33,095 bases of DNA from Deltaproteobacteria bacterium. GTDB lineage: Bacteria; Myxococcota_A; UBA9160; SMWR01. This document shows, one piece after another, positions 1 through 8,986 of the stretch. The DNA lies in assembly GCA_019313245.1 (NCBI GenBank), contig JAFDBP010000013.1, positions 1-33,095 of the forward strand, read 5' to 3'. Below the pieces are notes generated by a model, which had not been told where the DNA came from, did not search any database, and saw only the letters and a program-made list of their open reading frames with translations. The position numbers and the translations under genes are program-made. The first letter of the stretch is position 1. The number at the start of each line of letters is the position of its first letter.

Positions 1-696
1 GCGGCGCGACCACTCCACGCCGAGCACCTCGGTGTGGGTTTCGATCGCCGCACCGCGCCGCGCGACCTCCGCCGCGAGCCCGCGCACGAAGTCGCCCGGC
101 GCAATGTGGGCATCGGCGGGAAATTCGAGCCCGCCGGCGAGTTCGGGGGAGAGCCCCGGGATGGCCTCGCGCAGGGCCTCTGCGCCCAGCCAGTTCGCGC
201 TTCCGCCCTCGGCCACGAGCAGGTCGACATCGCGCCGCGCGTCGCGCATGGCCTCTGCGGTCTGGAAGATCAGCGTGAGCCCGCGCCGCGTGAAGCCGAA
301 GTCGCAATCCAGCGTCTCCGCGAGTTCGCCAAAGCGCTCGAGGCTCGCGAGGCTGAGCGCGCGCCGCAACCGAAAGCTCTCGCGCTGCGCGTTCGCGTTG
401 CAAGCGCGGCGGAAATCCCAGAGCCAGCGCAGCAGCGCGAGGCTCGCGCGCGGTTGGATCCAGAACGGGCTCGCGGGGTCGAGCAGCCACGGCAACGATT
501 CCCGGATCACGCCCGGTCCGGGCAGGGGCGCGCTCTCGCTCGGGTGAATCCAGCCGCCGTTGCCGTGCGAGGCGCCCGAGCAGATCTCGCCGCGTTCGAG
601 CAGGGTCGTGCGCACCCCGCGCTCGACGAGGCTGTGGGCGATGCAGACGCCCACCACGCCGCCACCCACCACCAGGACGTCCGGTCTCTCGCTCAC
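1..696 (-). CDS. FAD-dependent oxidoreductase, D-amino-acid dehydrogenase (DadA)-like, partial (C-terminus beyond window start)
   Basis: Reverse-strand open frame from GTG at 696 (not in ORF track because it runs off the edge): VSERPDVLVVGGGVVGVCIAHSLVERGVRTTLLERGEICSGASHGNGGWIHPSES...; N-terminal GGGVVG dinucleotide-binding motif and DadA-like start. Confidence 0.8.
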   Translation of the reverse strand, partial: MSERPDVLVVGGGVVGVCIAHSLVERGVRTTLLERGEICSGASHGNGGWIHPSESAPLPGPGVIRESLPWLLDPASPFWIQPRASLALLRWLWDFRRACNANAQRESFRLRRALSLASLERFGELAETLDCDFGFTRRGLTLIFQTAEAMRDARRDVDLLVAEGGSANWLGAEALREAIPGLSPELAGGLEFPADAHIAPGDFVRGLAAEVARRGAAIETHTEVLGVEWSRR

Positions 697-1070
697 GTCG
701 CCTCCTTCGATCCGCTCGCGGCCCGCGGCGCCGTTCGCGAGCTTCGCCGCAATGGCTCGGATTTTCCAGTTGCACCGATAGCGACGCCCGCGCGCCCCGG
801 CGCTCCCGCCATCGGCGCGCCGTGCAGCTCGAATCCGCAGGCACCGAGAGGTGGATCGAAGATTGGGTCTGGCAGGGCTGCGAATCCAGCCGCTGCGGGC
901 CTAGGCGTGCGGTTGAGCTCGAGGAAGAGAGCACTGGACGGGGCCAGGCAAGAAAGCAGACCAACTCATTGTCGAGCGGGAGGTTTCGGTTCGCTCGGAC
1001 CCAATTTTCGATCCACCTTTGCGGCACTGCGACTACACTCTCGCTGCGAGTCCTTCTGGGGGGCGGGACG

Positions 1071-2273
1071 ATGGCTTTTGCGGGTCGGTACAGCGCTCGC
1101 GTCGAGCGCCTCGGCGGCGACGCTTCCGGGGTCTGGGCGGTGCACGAACGCGCCTCCGCGCTGCGGGCGGCGGGCGAAGAGGTCTATCTGCTGTCGGTCG
1201 GGGATCCGGATCTCCCCACCCTGCCGAGTACGATCGATCACGCGATCGAGAGCCTGCGGGAAGGCCGCACCCACTACGCGCCCGGAGCGGGAGAGCGGCG
1301 TCTGCGGGAGGTCGTCGCGGGCATCGAGGAGCGCTCCGCGCGGCGCCCGTGCAACCCGGATGACGTGATCATCTTTCCGGGCGCCACCAACGCGATCTAC
1401 AGTGTGATGTCTTGTCTGCTCGACGAGGGCGATGAAGTCATCGTCGCGGAGCCGATGTACATCGGGTACCGCGGCATCTTTGCCGCGATCGGTGCGGTGG
1501 TCGTTCCCGTCGCGCTCGACGTCGGCGATGGTTTTCGCCTGAGTCCGGAGAGTCTCTCCGCGGCGATCACGGATCGCACCCGGGTGGTCTTCATCAACAC
1601 TCCGGGAAATCCGGCCGGAAACATGATCTCCGCGCAGGAACTCAGAGCCCTCGCAGACCTGTGCCTGAAGCGCAACATCTGGCTGGTTTCGGACGAAGTC
1701 TACTCGATGATCACGTTCGAAGAGCGCCACGTCTCCCTGCGCACGGCCGCGGAGCAGCTCGAAAACGTGGTCGTGATCGACGGGCTTTCCAAATCGCACG
1801 CGATGACGGGCTGGCGCCTGGGGTGGGTCGTCACCCATCAGAATCTGGTCGAGCACCTGCTCCGGTTCGCTTCCTCGACCGTCTTCGGTTGTTGCCAGTT
1901 CGTTCAGGACGCCGCCGCGTTCGCGTTGCAGAATGACGAGGAGTACATGGCCGAAGTTCGAGCCAAGTACAAGAAGCGCCGCGACTTCGTCTGCGATCGC
2001 ATCGCGTCGATTCCGCGAATCGACTGCACGGTGCCGAAAGCGGGCATGTTCGTGATGCTCGATGTCCGCGGTTTGAATACCGGCGGGATGCGTTTCGCCG
2101 AGGATCTGCTGGAAGAACAGCGCGTATCGGTCCTGCCCGGGGAGGGTTTCGGGAGTTCGACACGCGATTACGTCCGCCTTTCACTCGCGCAACCGCTTCC
2201 CTACCTCGAGGAGGCGATGGACAGAATCGAGCGATTCGTCTCCGCCCGTGGTGTTGCTTTGGTCCGGGAATAG
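1071..2273 (+). CDS. Pyridoxal-phosphate-dependent aminotransferase (class I/II)
   Basis: ATG 1071 (MAFAGRYSARVERLGG...) inside ORF 822..2273; FPGATNAIYSVMSCLLDEGDEVIVAEPMY, NTPGNPAGN, VIDGLSKSHAMTGWRLGW (PLP lysine region). Confidence 0.88.
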   Translation: MAFAGRYSARVERLGGDASGVWAVHERASALRAAGEEVYLLSVGDPDLPTLPSTIDHAIESLREGRTHYAPGAGERRLREVVAGIEERSARRPCNPDDVIIFPGATNAIYSVMSCLLDEGDEVIVAEPMYIGYRGIFAAIGAVVVPVALDVGDGFRLSPESLSAAITDRTRVVFINTPGNPAGNMISAQELRALADLCLKRNIWLVSDEVYSMITFEERHVSLRTAAEQLENVVVIDGLSKSHAMTGWRLGWVVTHQNLVEHLLRFASSTVFGCCQFVQDAAAFALQNDEEYMAEVRAKYKKRRDFVCDRIASIPRIDCTVPKAGMFVMLDVRGLNTGGMRFAEDLLEEQRVSVLPGEGFGSSTRDYVRLSLAQPLPYLEEAMDRIERFVSARGVALVRE

Positions 2274-2290
2274 GCACTTGGGTTCGTACC

Positions 2291-2322
2291 GGCTTTGCCC
2301 GGAAGCAGTGCCCGGGAAAGCC
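2291..2322 (+). terminator. Possible hairpin downstream of the aminotransferase gene
   Basis: GGCTTT-g-CCCGG / loop AAGCAGTGC / CCGGG-AAAGCC: 11-bp stem with one bulged G, 18 nt after the stop; no T tract, so intrinsic termination is uncertain. Confidence 0.35.
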
Positions 2323-2342
2323 ATCTCCGGTAGGATGGCCGT

Positions 2343-3032
2343 ATGTCCGGAAGGCATGCTGGGTGGTTGCAGTCTTCTCGATTTCATTGCTGCAAGAGTG
2401 CGGTTTCAGCGCGAAGTGTGATTCCCTTCTTCCCGGCGTTGATTCTGAGTGGAATCCTCGGTTGCGCGGCGCCGCTGGTTGTTCCGATCGATGCCGGTGG
2501 CCCAATCGAACTCGCTCCGAACCAGGCGTTGCTGATCATCCATATCGATACCGATATCGCGCTGGAAAACCTGTTTTTGAACCACCGATCCGTCGCGAAG
2601 TCTCTCGGCAAAGGGCGACACGTTTGGATGACTCGAGTGAACGAGGGGCGATACCGCTGGAGGAAGATCGAGATCGGGAAGAATCCGCGCGACAGATCGA
2701 ATTATATGCTCGATCCAGATGAGGAACTGAGCTTCGAGGTGAAGGCGGGAAAGATCAACTATCCGGGTGAGTTGATGATTCGATCGGGCGCCATGTCTCG
2801 GTGGGGCATAGGGGACTTGATCGTCAGGAATCGAAATCATTCGGCGATGGCAGTACGGGAACTCAGGGATTCGTACGCTTCGATCTTGCGCTCGTTCCCG
2901 CTCCACTACGCAGGTTCCAGCGGTGATGGATTTCTCGAGTACTACACGCGCAAGCGCGTGGAGTCTGTCGTTGAGTCGAGCGGAGTGGGAGATCCGGGAG
3001 CCGGTGTGGAAGCACTAGTGGAGAGGCCTTGA
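2343..3032 (+). CDS. Hypothetical lipoprotein
   Basis: 229 aa ORF; hydrophobic N-terminus with lipobox-like ALILSGILGCAA; stop overlaps the start of the downstream peptidase. Confidence 0.6.
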   Translation: MSGRHAGWLQSSRFHCCKSAVSARSVIPFFPALILSGILGCAAPLVVPIDAGGPIELAPNQALLIIHIDTDIALENLFLNHRSVAKSLGKGRHVWMTRVNEGRYRWRKIEIGKNPRDRSNYMLDPDEELSFEVKAGKINYPGELMIRSGAMSRWGIGDLIVRNRNHSAMAVRELRDSYASILRSFPLHYAGSSGDGFLEYYTRKRVESVVESSGVGDPGAGVEALVERP

Positions 3033-5044
3033 AGCAGTCGGGCTCGTCGACCTTTGTGAATCTGTTCCTGGTCCTGCTCGTGTCTCTTCGACTCGCGGGT
3101 CCCAGCCAGGCCGGTCAATCAGCAGATTCTCTGTTCTTGGGGGGCGGGATCCAGGGTATCGCTCTCAGTCCGACCGGAGAGTGGGTGCTGGCGGTCGCGC
3201 AGAAAAGAGGTGTCTACGGCGTACTCGTTCAGAAGTTGGGAACGCACCACGTGACTTCGCTGTTCGCTTCGAAGCGCCCGATTCTCGGGTTGGACTGGGT
3301 AGGTGAGAAGACCTTCATTACCCATCTCACGGCGGACGGACCGCGATCGAGCTTCGTGGCTCAGATCCGGGAAGTCGACGCCGAAATTTCAATCGAGGTC
3401 GACTGGATCAATGCTCCAGGACGGCTGGTCGATTCGCTTCCGCTCATCGAGGACGAGCTGATCTGGGAAATCGAACATGAGGGTCGCAGTTCCGCACACC
3501 GGGTCAGTCTCGAGAATGTCACCCGTTACGAGGAGGCGCGTTCATCCCGACGCGATCTTCGATTGGGCAAGACCCTTGCCACGATCGACGGATCTGCTCA
3601 GACCTGGATCGTAGACCGGCGAGGCATTCCCAGGGCAGTCTCCAGGGATATCGATGGAAATTACACCATTCTGGTTCGCGAGAGCGATGATGGGGACTTT
3701 CGCGAGGTCTACGGCTTCGAGTCGAAAAACAAATCCAAGAGCGTATTCCCTTTGAGTCTGTCCGAATCCGGCGACGCTCTGATCGTGGCTGCCTACAACG
3801 GACACGATACGATGGGCCTCTTCGAGTTCGACATGAAGGACGGAAGTTTCGGCGAGACGATCTTCATTCGCGACGATGTCGACATCACAGACGTGGTGTT
3901 CGATTACAAGAATGGTGAGTTGATCGCGGCGGTATACGAAATCGAGGGAGAGCGTCGATACCATTATTTCGAATCGTATGCAGATCAGCACCTCCCAACG
4001 GTTCGCGCCTCTTTTCCGAAAGAAGAAGTTGCTGTCCTGAGCAGTAGTGCAGATCGGAGCATCTTCGTGCTCTGGGTGTCGAGTCCGACAAATCCTGGAA
4101 CGTACTATTTCCACGACGTGAAGACGGGCGAGATGAATCCGATCGGCGATGTCGCCCAGGGCTTGGATCGAAGCAAGCTCGTCGACGTTGAAACTGTAGA
4201 AGTCGAATCCGAGGATGGAACACGCATCGAGATCTTTCTTGCGCTGCCGAATGATCTCGAAGAGGGCGGAGCTCCGCTGATCGTGATGCCGCACGGTGGA
4301 CCGATCGGGGTGCGGGACAACAAGGATTACAACCCGATTGTCCAATATTTCGCGAGCTGGGGCTTTGCATTCCTTCAAGTGAATTACCGAGGCTCATCCG
4401 GATATGGGCGCAAATTCGAAGAAGCTGGCAAGAAGCAGTGGGCTCAGGGTATCGAGGACGATATCGACGCTGCTGTCGAGTACGCGATTGCGCGTCCTGA
4501 AATCGATGGAACCCGTATCTGCATCGTGGGTGGTAGCTACGGAGGATTCTCGGCTCTCGCGAGTGTCATTCGCCACGAGACCCGCTATCGATGTGCCGCG
4601 TCATTGAATGGTGTGACGGATGTTCCGTTTAGTTTCGCTGGTGACGATTGCGCTGGCACTGAGGGCTGTCTCGAGGAATTCGCACTCATCGTCGGTGATC
4701 CAAAGACCGAGCGAGACAAGTTGATCGAAATATCACCGGCCTATCACGTCGATGAGATTCATACTCCTGTCTTCGTCATCTACGGAACCGAAGATCGGCG
4801 TGTGGATCCGGATCACTCTCATCGATTGCTGCTGATGTTGGAGACATTCGGTAAGGAATACGAATCGCTCGAAGTGAAGGGAGCTTCCCACTCGCCCACG
4901 AAGAAGGAATGGGAATTCATTTCAGTCGCACTTCGTCGCTTTCTGACCCGATACCTATTCCCGTCCGCCGAATTCGTGGGCGACCCGATACGGAAGGTAA
5001 GGGACCCTCAGGGCTTGGGTGAGCTTCCGACCGTTAATCGCTAG
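3029..5044 (+). CDS. S9 family (prolyl oligopeptidase-like) serine peptidase, predicted secreted
   Basis: TTG start overlapping upstream stop; signal peptide-like N-terminus; IVGGSYGGFSAL nucleophile elbow, YGTEDRRVDP (Asp) and KGASHSP (His) in order expected for S9 catalytic domain. Confidence 0.88.
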   Translation: MKQSGSSTFVNLFLVLLVSLRLAGPSQAGQSADSLFLGGGIQGIALSPTGEWVLAVAQKRGVYGVLVQKLGTHHVTSLFASKRPILGLDWVGEKTFITHLTADGPRSSFVAQIREVDAEISIEVDWINAPGRLVDSLPLIEDELIWEIEHEGRSSAHRVSLENVTRYEEARSSRRDLRLGKTLATIDGSAQTWIVDRRGIPRAVSRDIDGNYTILVRESDDGDFREVYGFESKNKSKSVFPLSLSESGDALIVAAYNGHDTMGLFEFDMKDGSFGETIFIRDDVDITDVVFDYKNGELIAAVYEIEGERRYHYFESYADQHLPTVRASFPKEEVAVLSSSADRSIFVLWVSSPTNPGTYYFHDVKTGEMNPIGDVAQGLDRSKLVDVETVEVESEDGTRIEIFLALPNDLEEGGAPLIVMPHGGPIGVRDNKDYNPIVQYFASWGFAFLQVNYRGSSGYGRKFEEAGKKQWAQGIEDDIDAAVEYAIARPEIDGTRICIVGGSYGGFSALASVIRHETRYRCAASLNGVTDVPFSFAGDDCAGTEGCLEEFALIVGDPKTERDKLIEISPAYHVDEIHTPVFVIYGTEDRRVDPDHSHRLLLMLETFGKEYESLEVKGASHSPTKKEWEFISVALRRFLTRYLFPSAEFVGDPIRKVRDPQGLGELPTVNR

Positions 5045-5050
5045 CGGCTA

Positions 5051-5788
5051 TCAGCGGCAGCGCTCGTCTTTCCCAAAATAGGGATAGAACGCCACGCAAA
5101 TTCCCTCGCGGATGTGTTCGGTGTTCTGGAGTCGATCGGGAATCAATTCGAACTTTTCTTCATCGATATTGGGAGCAAAGAGCAGGTCGAGGCCTCCATA
5201 GCCTCTGAATACCGCGGTTCCGTCCCGGTGGTATATGGTGACGAAGATCGAGGCCACGCTTTCCGTCCCGGTCATGCGCATGCGGACTGGAACGGCGAGT
5301 CGCCGTTTCACACCATCCCAATGCGTGGTTCGGCCGCCCTTCGATTCGCCGATTCGAATGACCATATTCGAGAGGATCAAGAGGTCCGCATCAGAATCCA
5401 GGTTGGCCAGCAGCCGGGGGACGATGCTCGAGTATTCGATCTCCCCAGAGATCGAGCTCGATTCTGCAGATAGCATCTCGTTGTGCACGCTCTCAGCCGC
5501 ATTGTTGGCGGCGGAGCGATAATCCCAGGAATTGGTCGTCTCTATCGAGAGTCCCTTCGATTCCAGATAGGATTTCAGTTGCTCGAAAACATTATCTTCG
5601 CCGACTTCCAGACCAGCGGGCACCTCTTCGGTTTCGTTGATCGGTATCAGCAGTGCGCGACTCCGGTTCTGGCTGAATGCCTGTCCAGGGGCGAGCTCGT
5701 AGTCGTGCCGAATCGGTGTCGTCACACAGCCAGCGAGTAGTAGCGCAATGCTGCCGCTCGCCCACCAACGAGTTGAGCCGACCTGCAA
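5051..5788 (-). CDS. Hypothetical lipoprotein
   Basis: C-terminal part of ORF 5051..6310; likely TTG start at 5788 behind a GGGGGTG stretch gives LQVGSTRWWASGSIALLLAGCVTTPI, a signal peptide II plus lipobox. Confidence 0.6.
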   Translation of the reverse strand: MQVGSTRWWASGSIALLLAGCVTTPIRHDYELAPGQAFSQNRSRALLIPINETEEVPAGLEVGEDNVFEQLKSYLESKGLSIETTNSWDYRSAANNAAESVHNEMLSAESSSISGEIEYSSIVPRLLANLDSDADLLILSNMVIRIGESKGGRTTHWDGVKRRLAVPVRMRMTGTESVASIFVTIYHRDGTAVFRGYGGLDLLFAPNIDEEKFELIPDRLQNTEHIREGICVAFYPYFGKDERCR

Positions 5789-5942
5789 AACGCACCCCCT
5801 TCGATACTCGGGCGCGCTGCGAATGCGACCGATTCGAGTTGATATCGCTGACTTCGTAACGCCAAAGCGTATCATCTGGCATCTGCAATGAGAAGCGTGG
5901 AATTTCCGGATATTCTGTTTCGCCTCAACCAAGGAGAAAGTC

Positions 5943-6272
5943 ATGGAACTGCAGCCAGGTGTGTTCGTGTCGAACGCGTCGACGGACGATTGGGAAGCGG
6001 ACGAGGAGGTGGGCGGCGAAGTCCACATGCTGTGCGACGCGGAGGGTGTCCAGGCCGGCCTCTCGCGGATGCAGCGAACACCCGAGAAGCCGATCCCGTT
6101 CAAATCCGAGATGCGGGAGACGATCATCATTCTCGAGGGTTCGGTGCGGATCGAGATCAAGGGCGGTGCGACGCTCGAGCTGAAGAAGGGCGACATGGCG
6201 TCGCTTCCCAAGGGCGCCGAGACGCTGTGGCACGTGACCGCGCCCTTCAAGGAGATGTGGGTCCTGGCCTGA
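5943..6272 (+). CDS. Cupin-domain protein
   Basis: 109 aa ORF preceded by AAGGAGAA; MRETIIILEGSVRIEIKGGATLELKKGDMASLPKGAETLWHV resembles a small RmlC-like cupin. Confidence 0.75.
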   Translation: MELQPGVFVSNASTDDWEADEEVGGEVHMLCDAEGVQAGLSRMQRTPEKPIPFKSEMRETIIILEGSVRIEIKGGATLELKKGDMASLPKGAETLWHVTAPFKEMWVLA

Positions 6273-6464
6273 GCGAGCCGGCGCTCTGCCGCGCGGTTTC
6301 GATTGTTCACTAAACTCCTCTGTGGTGGCTCGCCGCGCTCGCCGAGCGGCGTTGGCTAGAGCCGCCGCAGAGGGCCGGCTCGCTCGATTCCAGCGGGGCG
6401 GGCGACCGGGTTGCGGCGATGCTCGGCTGGATGGGGAGATGCAGTACTCCGGGGAGGAGTCGTC

Positions 6465-6959
6465 GTGCGAAGGCGAAGGGATTGCCGGATGCCTGGGGCT
6501 TCGCGATCGAATGCCCGGTCGCTTCGCTGCGGGATTCTAATCACCTTCTCGTCGATCGCGTTCGCGATTGCGGGGTGCTCGGGCCAACAGACTGCGGCGC
6601 ACGTGTCATTGGCAGCGGATCCCATGCTCGTCGAGGTCGGCGCGGAGTTGTACAAGTCCTATTGCGCGAGTTGCCACGGTGTCGTTGCCCGCGGGGGCGG
6701 ACCCGCGGCTCCCGCACTCATTACACCGCCCACAGATCTCACTCGGATTGCGGCGCAAAATGGCGGCGTATTCCCCGAGAGTTCGGTCGTGAAGGCGATC
6801 GACGGTCGCTTCGATCTGCCCGCTCACGGCTCGCGCGAGATGCCGGTCTGGGGGATCGCTCTGGCGGAAGAGATCCCCTATTTCGCAGCGGGCGACGAGG
6901 TGGCCCGCGGGCGGATTGCGAGCCTCGTGGAATACCTGAAGAGCCTGCAGGAACCGTGA
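6465..6959 (+). CDS. c-type cytochrome lipoprotein (single CXXCH)
   Basis: GTG 6465 after GGGAGGAG; hydrophobic leader ending AIAGCSG; ELYKSYCASCHGVVARGGGPAAPAL haem motif; MPVWG distal Met region. Confidence 0.82.
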   Translation: MRRRRDCRMPGASRSNARSLRCGILITFSSIAFAIAGCSGQQTAAHVSLAADPMLVEVGAELYKSYCASCHGVVARGGGPAAPALITPPTDLTRIAAQNGGVFPESSVVKAIDGRFDLPAHGSREMPVWGIALAEEIPYFAAGDEVARGRIASLVEYLKSLQEP

Positions 6960-7876
6960 TTCGGGATTTTCGCAGGATCGTGGTCGGCGTCGAACTCTCC
7001 GAGCTCGGCGATCTCTCGGCCGGCAGCCGGCTCGCCGTCGAGCAGGCCCGCTGGGTGGCGAACCTCAGCGGCGCGCGCGTGGCGCTGCTGCACTCCGTCC
7101 GGAGCGAGGAACACTGGCGGGTGAGCGAGGGTGCATTTGCCGATCGGCCGATGTCCGCCGATGACGGATTTCGGCGCCCGCTGGAGACGGCGCTCCGATC
7201 GCTGCGCGAAGCCGGAATCGAAGCCGACCTCGCGTTCTCCGAAGAGCGGGCCTGGCTCGCGATCGTGGCGAACGTGCTCCAATTCGGCGCAGATCTGGTG
7301 ATCGTGGGGAAGCGCGCCGATTCTGCGCACGATGGGCGCCTGCTCGGCGGCGTTTCTCAGAAGCTGCTGCGCAAATGCCCCTGTGCGGTCTGGGTGGTGA
7401 AACCCGACCACTCCGCAGAGCCCCGCAGCATCCTCGCGGCCACCGACCTCGGTCCGGTGGGCGAGCGCGTCGTGGCCTTGGCGGCATCGATCGCGAGCGC
7501 ATGCGGGGCCGAGTTGCACATCGTCCACGCGCTCTCGCTGCCGCTGGCGGAGCAGATGAAGGACAGCGCATCCGAGCAGCGGTTTCTCGCCGAGAGTCGC
7601 GCCGCGGCGGTGGCGCAGATCGAGTCGCAGCTGCCCGAGCCACTCCGTGGGGCCGCCGAACTCCACGTCGGTCTCACATCCCCCTCGAATGCCATTCTGG
7701 CGTGCGCGAATCGCCTGAATCCCGACCTCGTCGCAATGGGCACGATCTCTCGCGCGGGGATTGCGGGACTCTCGGTCGGCAATACCGCCGAGCGGATGCT
7801 CGGCCATCTCGACTGCTCGCTGCTGACCGTCAAACCCGCGGACTTCGTCTGCCCGGTTCGCCCGAACGAAAACTGA
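6956..7876 (+). CDS. Universal stress protein, tandem UspA domains
   Basis: GTG 6956 overlaps the cytochrome stop (GTGA); VIRDFRRIVVGVEL... first Usp domain, RSILAATDLGPVGERVVALAASIASACGAELHIVHAL second; VAMGTISRAGIAGLSVGNTAERML nucleotide-loop-like motif. Confidence 0.88.
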   Translation: MIRDFRRIVVGVELSELGDLSAGSRLAVEQARWVANLSGARVALLHSVRSEEHWRVSEGAFADRPMSADDGFRRPLETALRSLREAGIEADLAFSEERAWLAIVANVLQFGADLVIVGKRADSAHDGRLLGGVSQKLLRKCPCAVWVVKPDHSAEPRSILAATDLGPVGERVVALAASIASACGAELHIVHALSLPLAEQMKDSASEQRFLAESRAAAVAQIESQLPEPLRGAAELHVGLTSPSNAILACANRLNPDLVAMGTISRAGIAGLSVGNTAERMLGHLDCSLLTVKPADFVCPVRPNEN

Positions 7877-7933
7877 GTGCCGGCAGGAAAGTTCGGGGTG
7901 CTCGCGCCGCTCGGGACGGGCTGATCGCGATCG

Positions 7934-7951
7934 GCCCGCAGCCCAGCGGGC
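7934..7951. terminator. GC-rich hairpin between convergent genes
   Basis: GCCCGC-AGCCCA-GCGGGC perfect 6-bp stem in the 7877-7972 intergenic gap between converging genes; no T tract. Confidence 0.3.
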
Positions 7952-7972
7952 GGGTGCGCGAATCGATCGGGA

Positions 7973-8986
7973 TCAGACCGACGCGGTGTCGAGGCGCAGG
8001 GCGCCGTCGCCCGCACGCGCGAGGCCGATCCGGTATTGGGAGCGGAATCCGAGTTCTTCGGCCGCGCGGTCGGTGTCGAGCGTGAAGCCGTAGCGCAGGT
8101 GCACTCCGCCACTGGCTCCGAGGCGAGATTCGATGCCGAGCACCCGCTCGGTTGCGTCGAGCATGCCGAGCAGTGGACCGGGCACGGGGATGCTCGTGTG
8201 GCCCGTCCAGCGAGAGAGGAGGGAAAGCGGGATCGCCTCTCCACCCGCGATGTTGAAGATTCCCGAAACCGGAGCCCGGGTCGCGGCCCGAACCGCGCGC
8301 GCGACGTCCTTGTCGGAAACGAGCGCGCAGATGGGATCGAATCCGAGGGCCCGCACCCGCGAGCCCGGCCGCCCGGCCAGCGAAGGGTGGAGGTAGACAT
8401 AGCCGCCCGCCGCCACGACGGTGGGAACGCGAAGCAACACCACGCGGAGTCGGTCGTTGTGGACTTCGCTGTGGAAGATCATGTCGCTGTCGATCCAAGC
8501 GCGGACCTCCGGCATCACGTTCGGATCGAGGTTGAGCTCGCTCTCTTCGCTGAGGTGGTTCGCGTTGCCCGGGGGGAGGCGGTAGACGAACGCGCTCCCG
8601 ATCGCGATCAGGTGCTGGATCGTGCGGGTCTCGAGGCAGTGCTGAAGCAGCAGGCGGCTCTCGGCGGTTCGCTCGGAAATGCCACCGACCAGCGGTTCGT
8701 TCAGCGACGAACCCGCACCGTGGCGAGGCACGTAGACGACGGTGTCGATCTCGGCGGCGCGAAACCCAGCGGAGTGAAACAGGTCGTGCACCGGGCGGTG
8801 TTTAGCGAGATCGAGTCGCGTGTAGGTCACCCGCGGTTCGCTGCCCGCGAGATAGGGGTCGAACTTGCGCGGCGGCGGACCGCTGCCGATTGCGAAGATG
8901 ACCTCGACGTTCGGGTCGTGGTAGAGATTCTTGACCACTCTGCGTCCGATTGGTTCGTCGGCGTGGGTGACGAGTACGTGGGTCAT
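7973..8986 (-). CDS. NAD-dependent epimerase/dehydratase-like (extended SDR) protein with degenerate cofactor motif
   Basis: MTHVLVTHADEPIGRRVVKNLYHDPNVEVIFAIGS...; SDR-like LIAIGSAFVYR and GIFNIAGGEAIPL; TGxxGxxG replaced by THADEPIG. Confidence 0.75.
   Translation of the reverse strand: MTHVLVTHADEPIGRRVVKNLYHDPNVEVIFAIGSGPPPRKFDPYLAGSEPRVTYTRLDLAKHRPVHDLFHSAGFRAAEIDTVVYVPRHGAGSSLNEPLVGGISERTAESRLLLQHCLETRTIQHLIAIGSAFVYRLPPGNANHLSEESELNLDPNVMPEVRAWIDSDMIFHSEVHNDRLRVVLLRVPTVVAAGGYVYLHPSLAGRPGSRVRALGFDPICALVSDKDVARAVRAATRAPVSGIFNIAGGEAIPLSLLSRWTGHTSIPVPGPLLGMLDATERVLGIESRLGASGGVHLRYGFTLDTDRAAEELGFRSQYRIGLARAGDGALRLDTASV

Noticed and set aside
34-1368. 444-aa plus-strand ORF
   Set aside because: Antisense to the DadA-like gene and out of frame with the aminotransferase; no domain.
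966-1856. 296-aa minus-strand ORF
   Set aside because: Antisense shadow of the aminotransferase gene.
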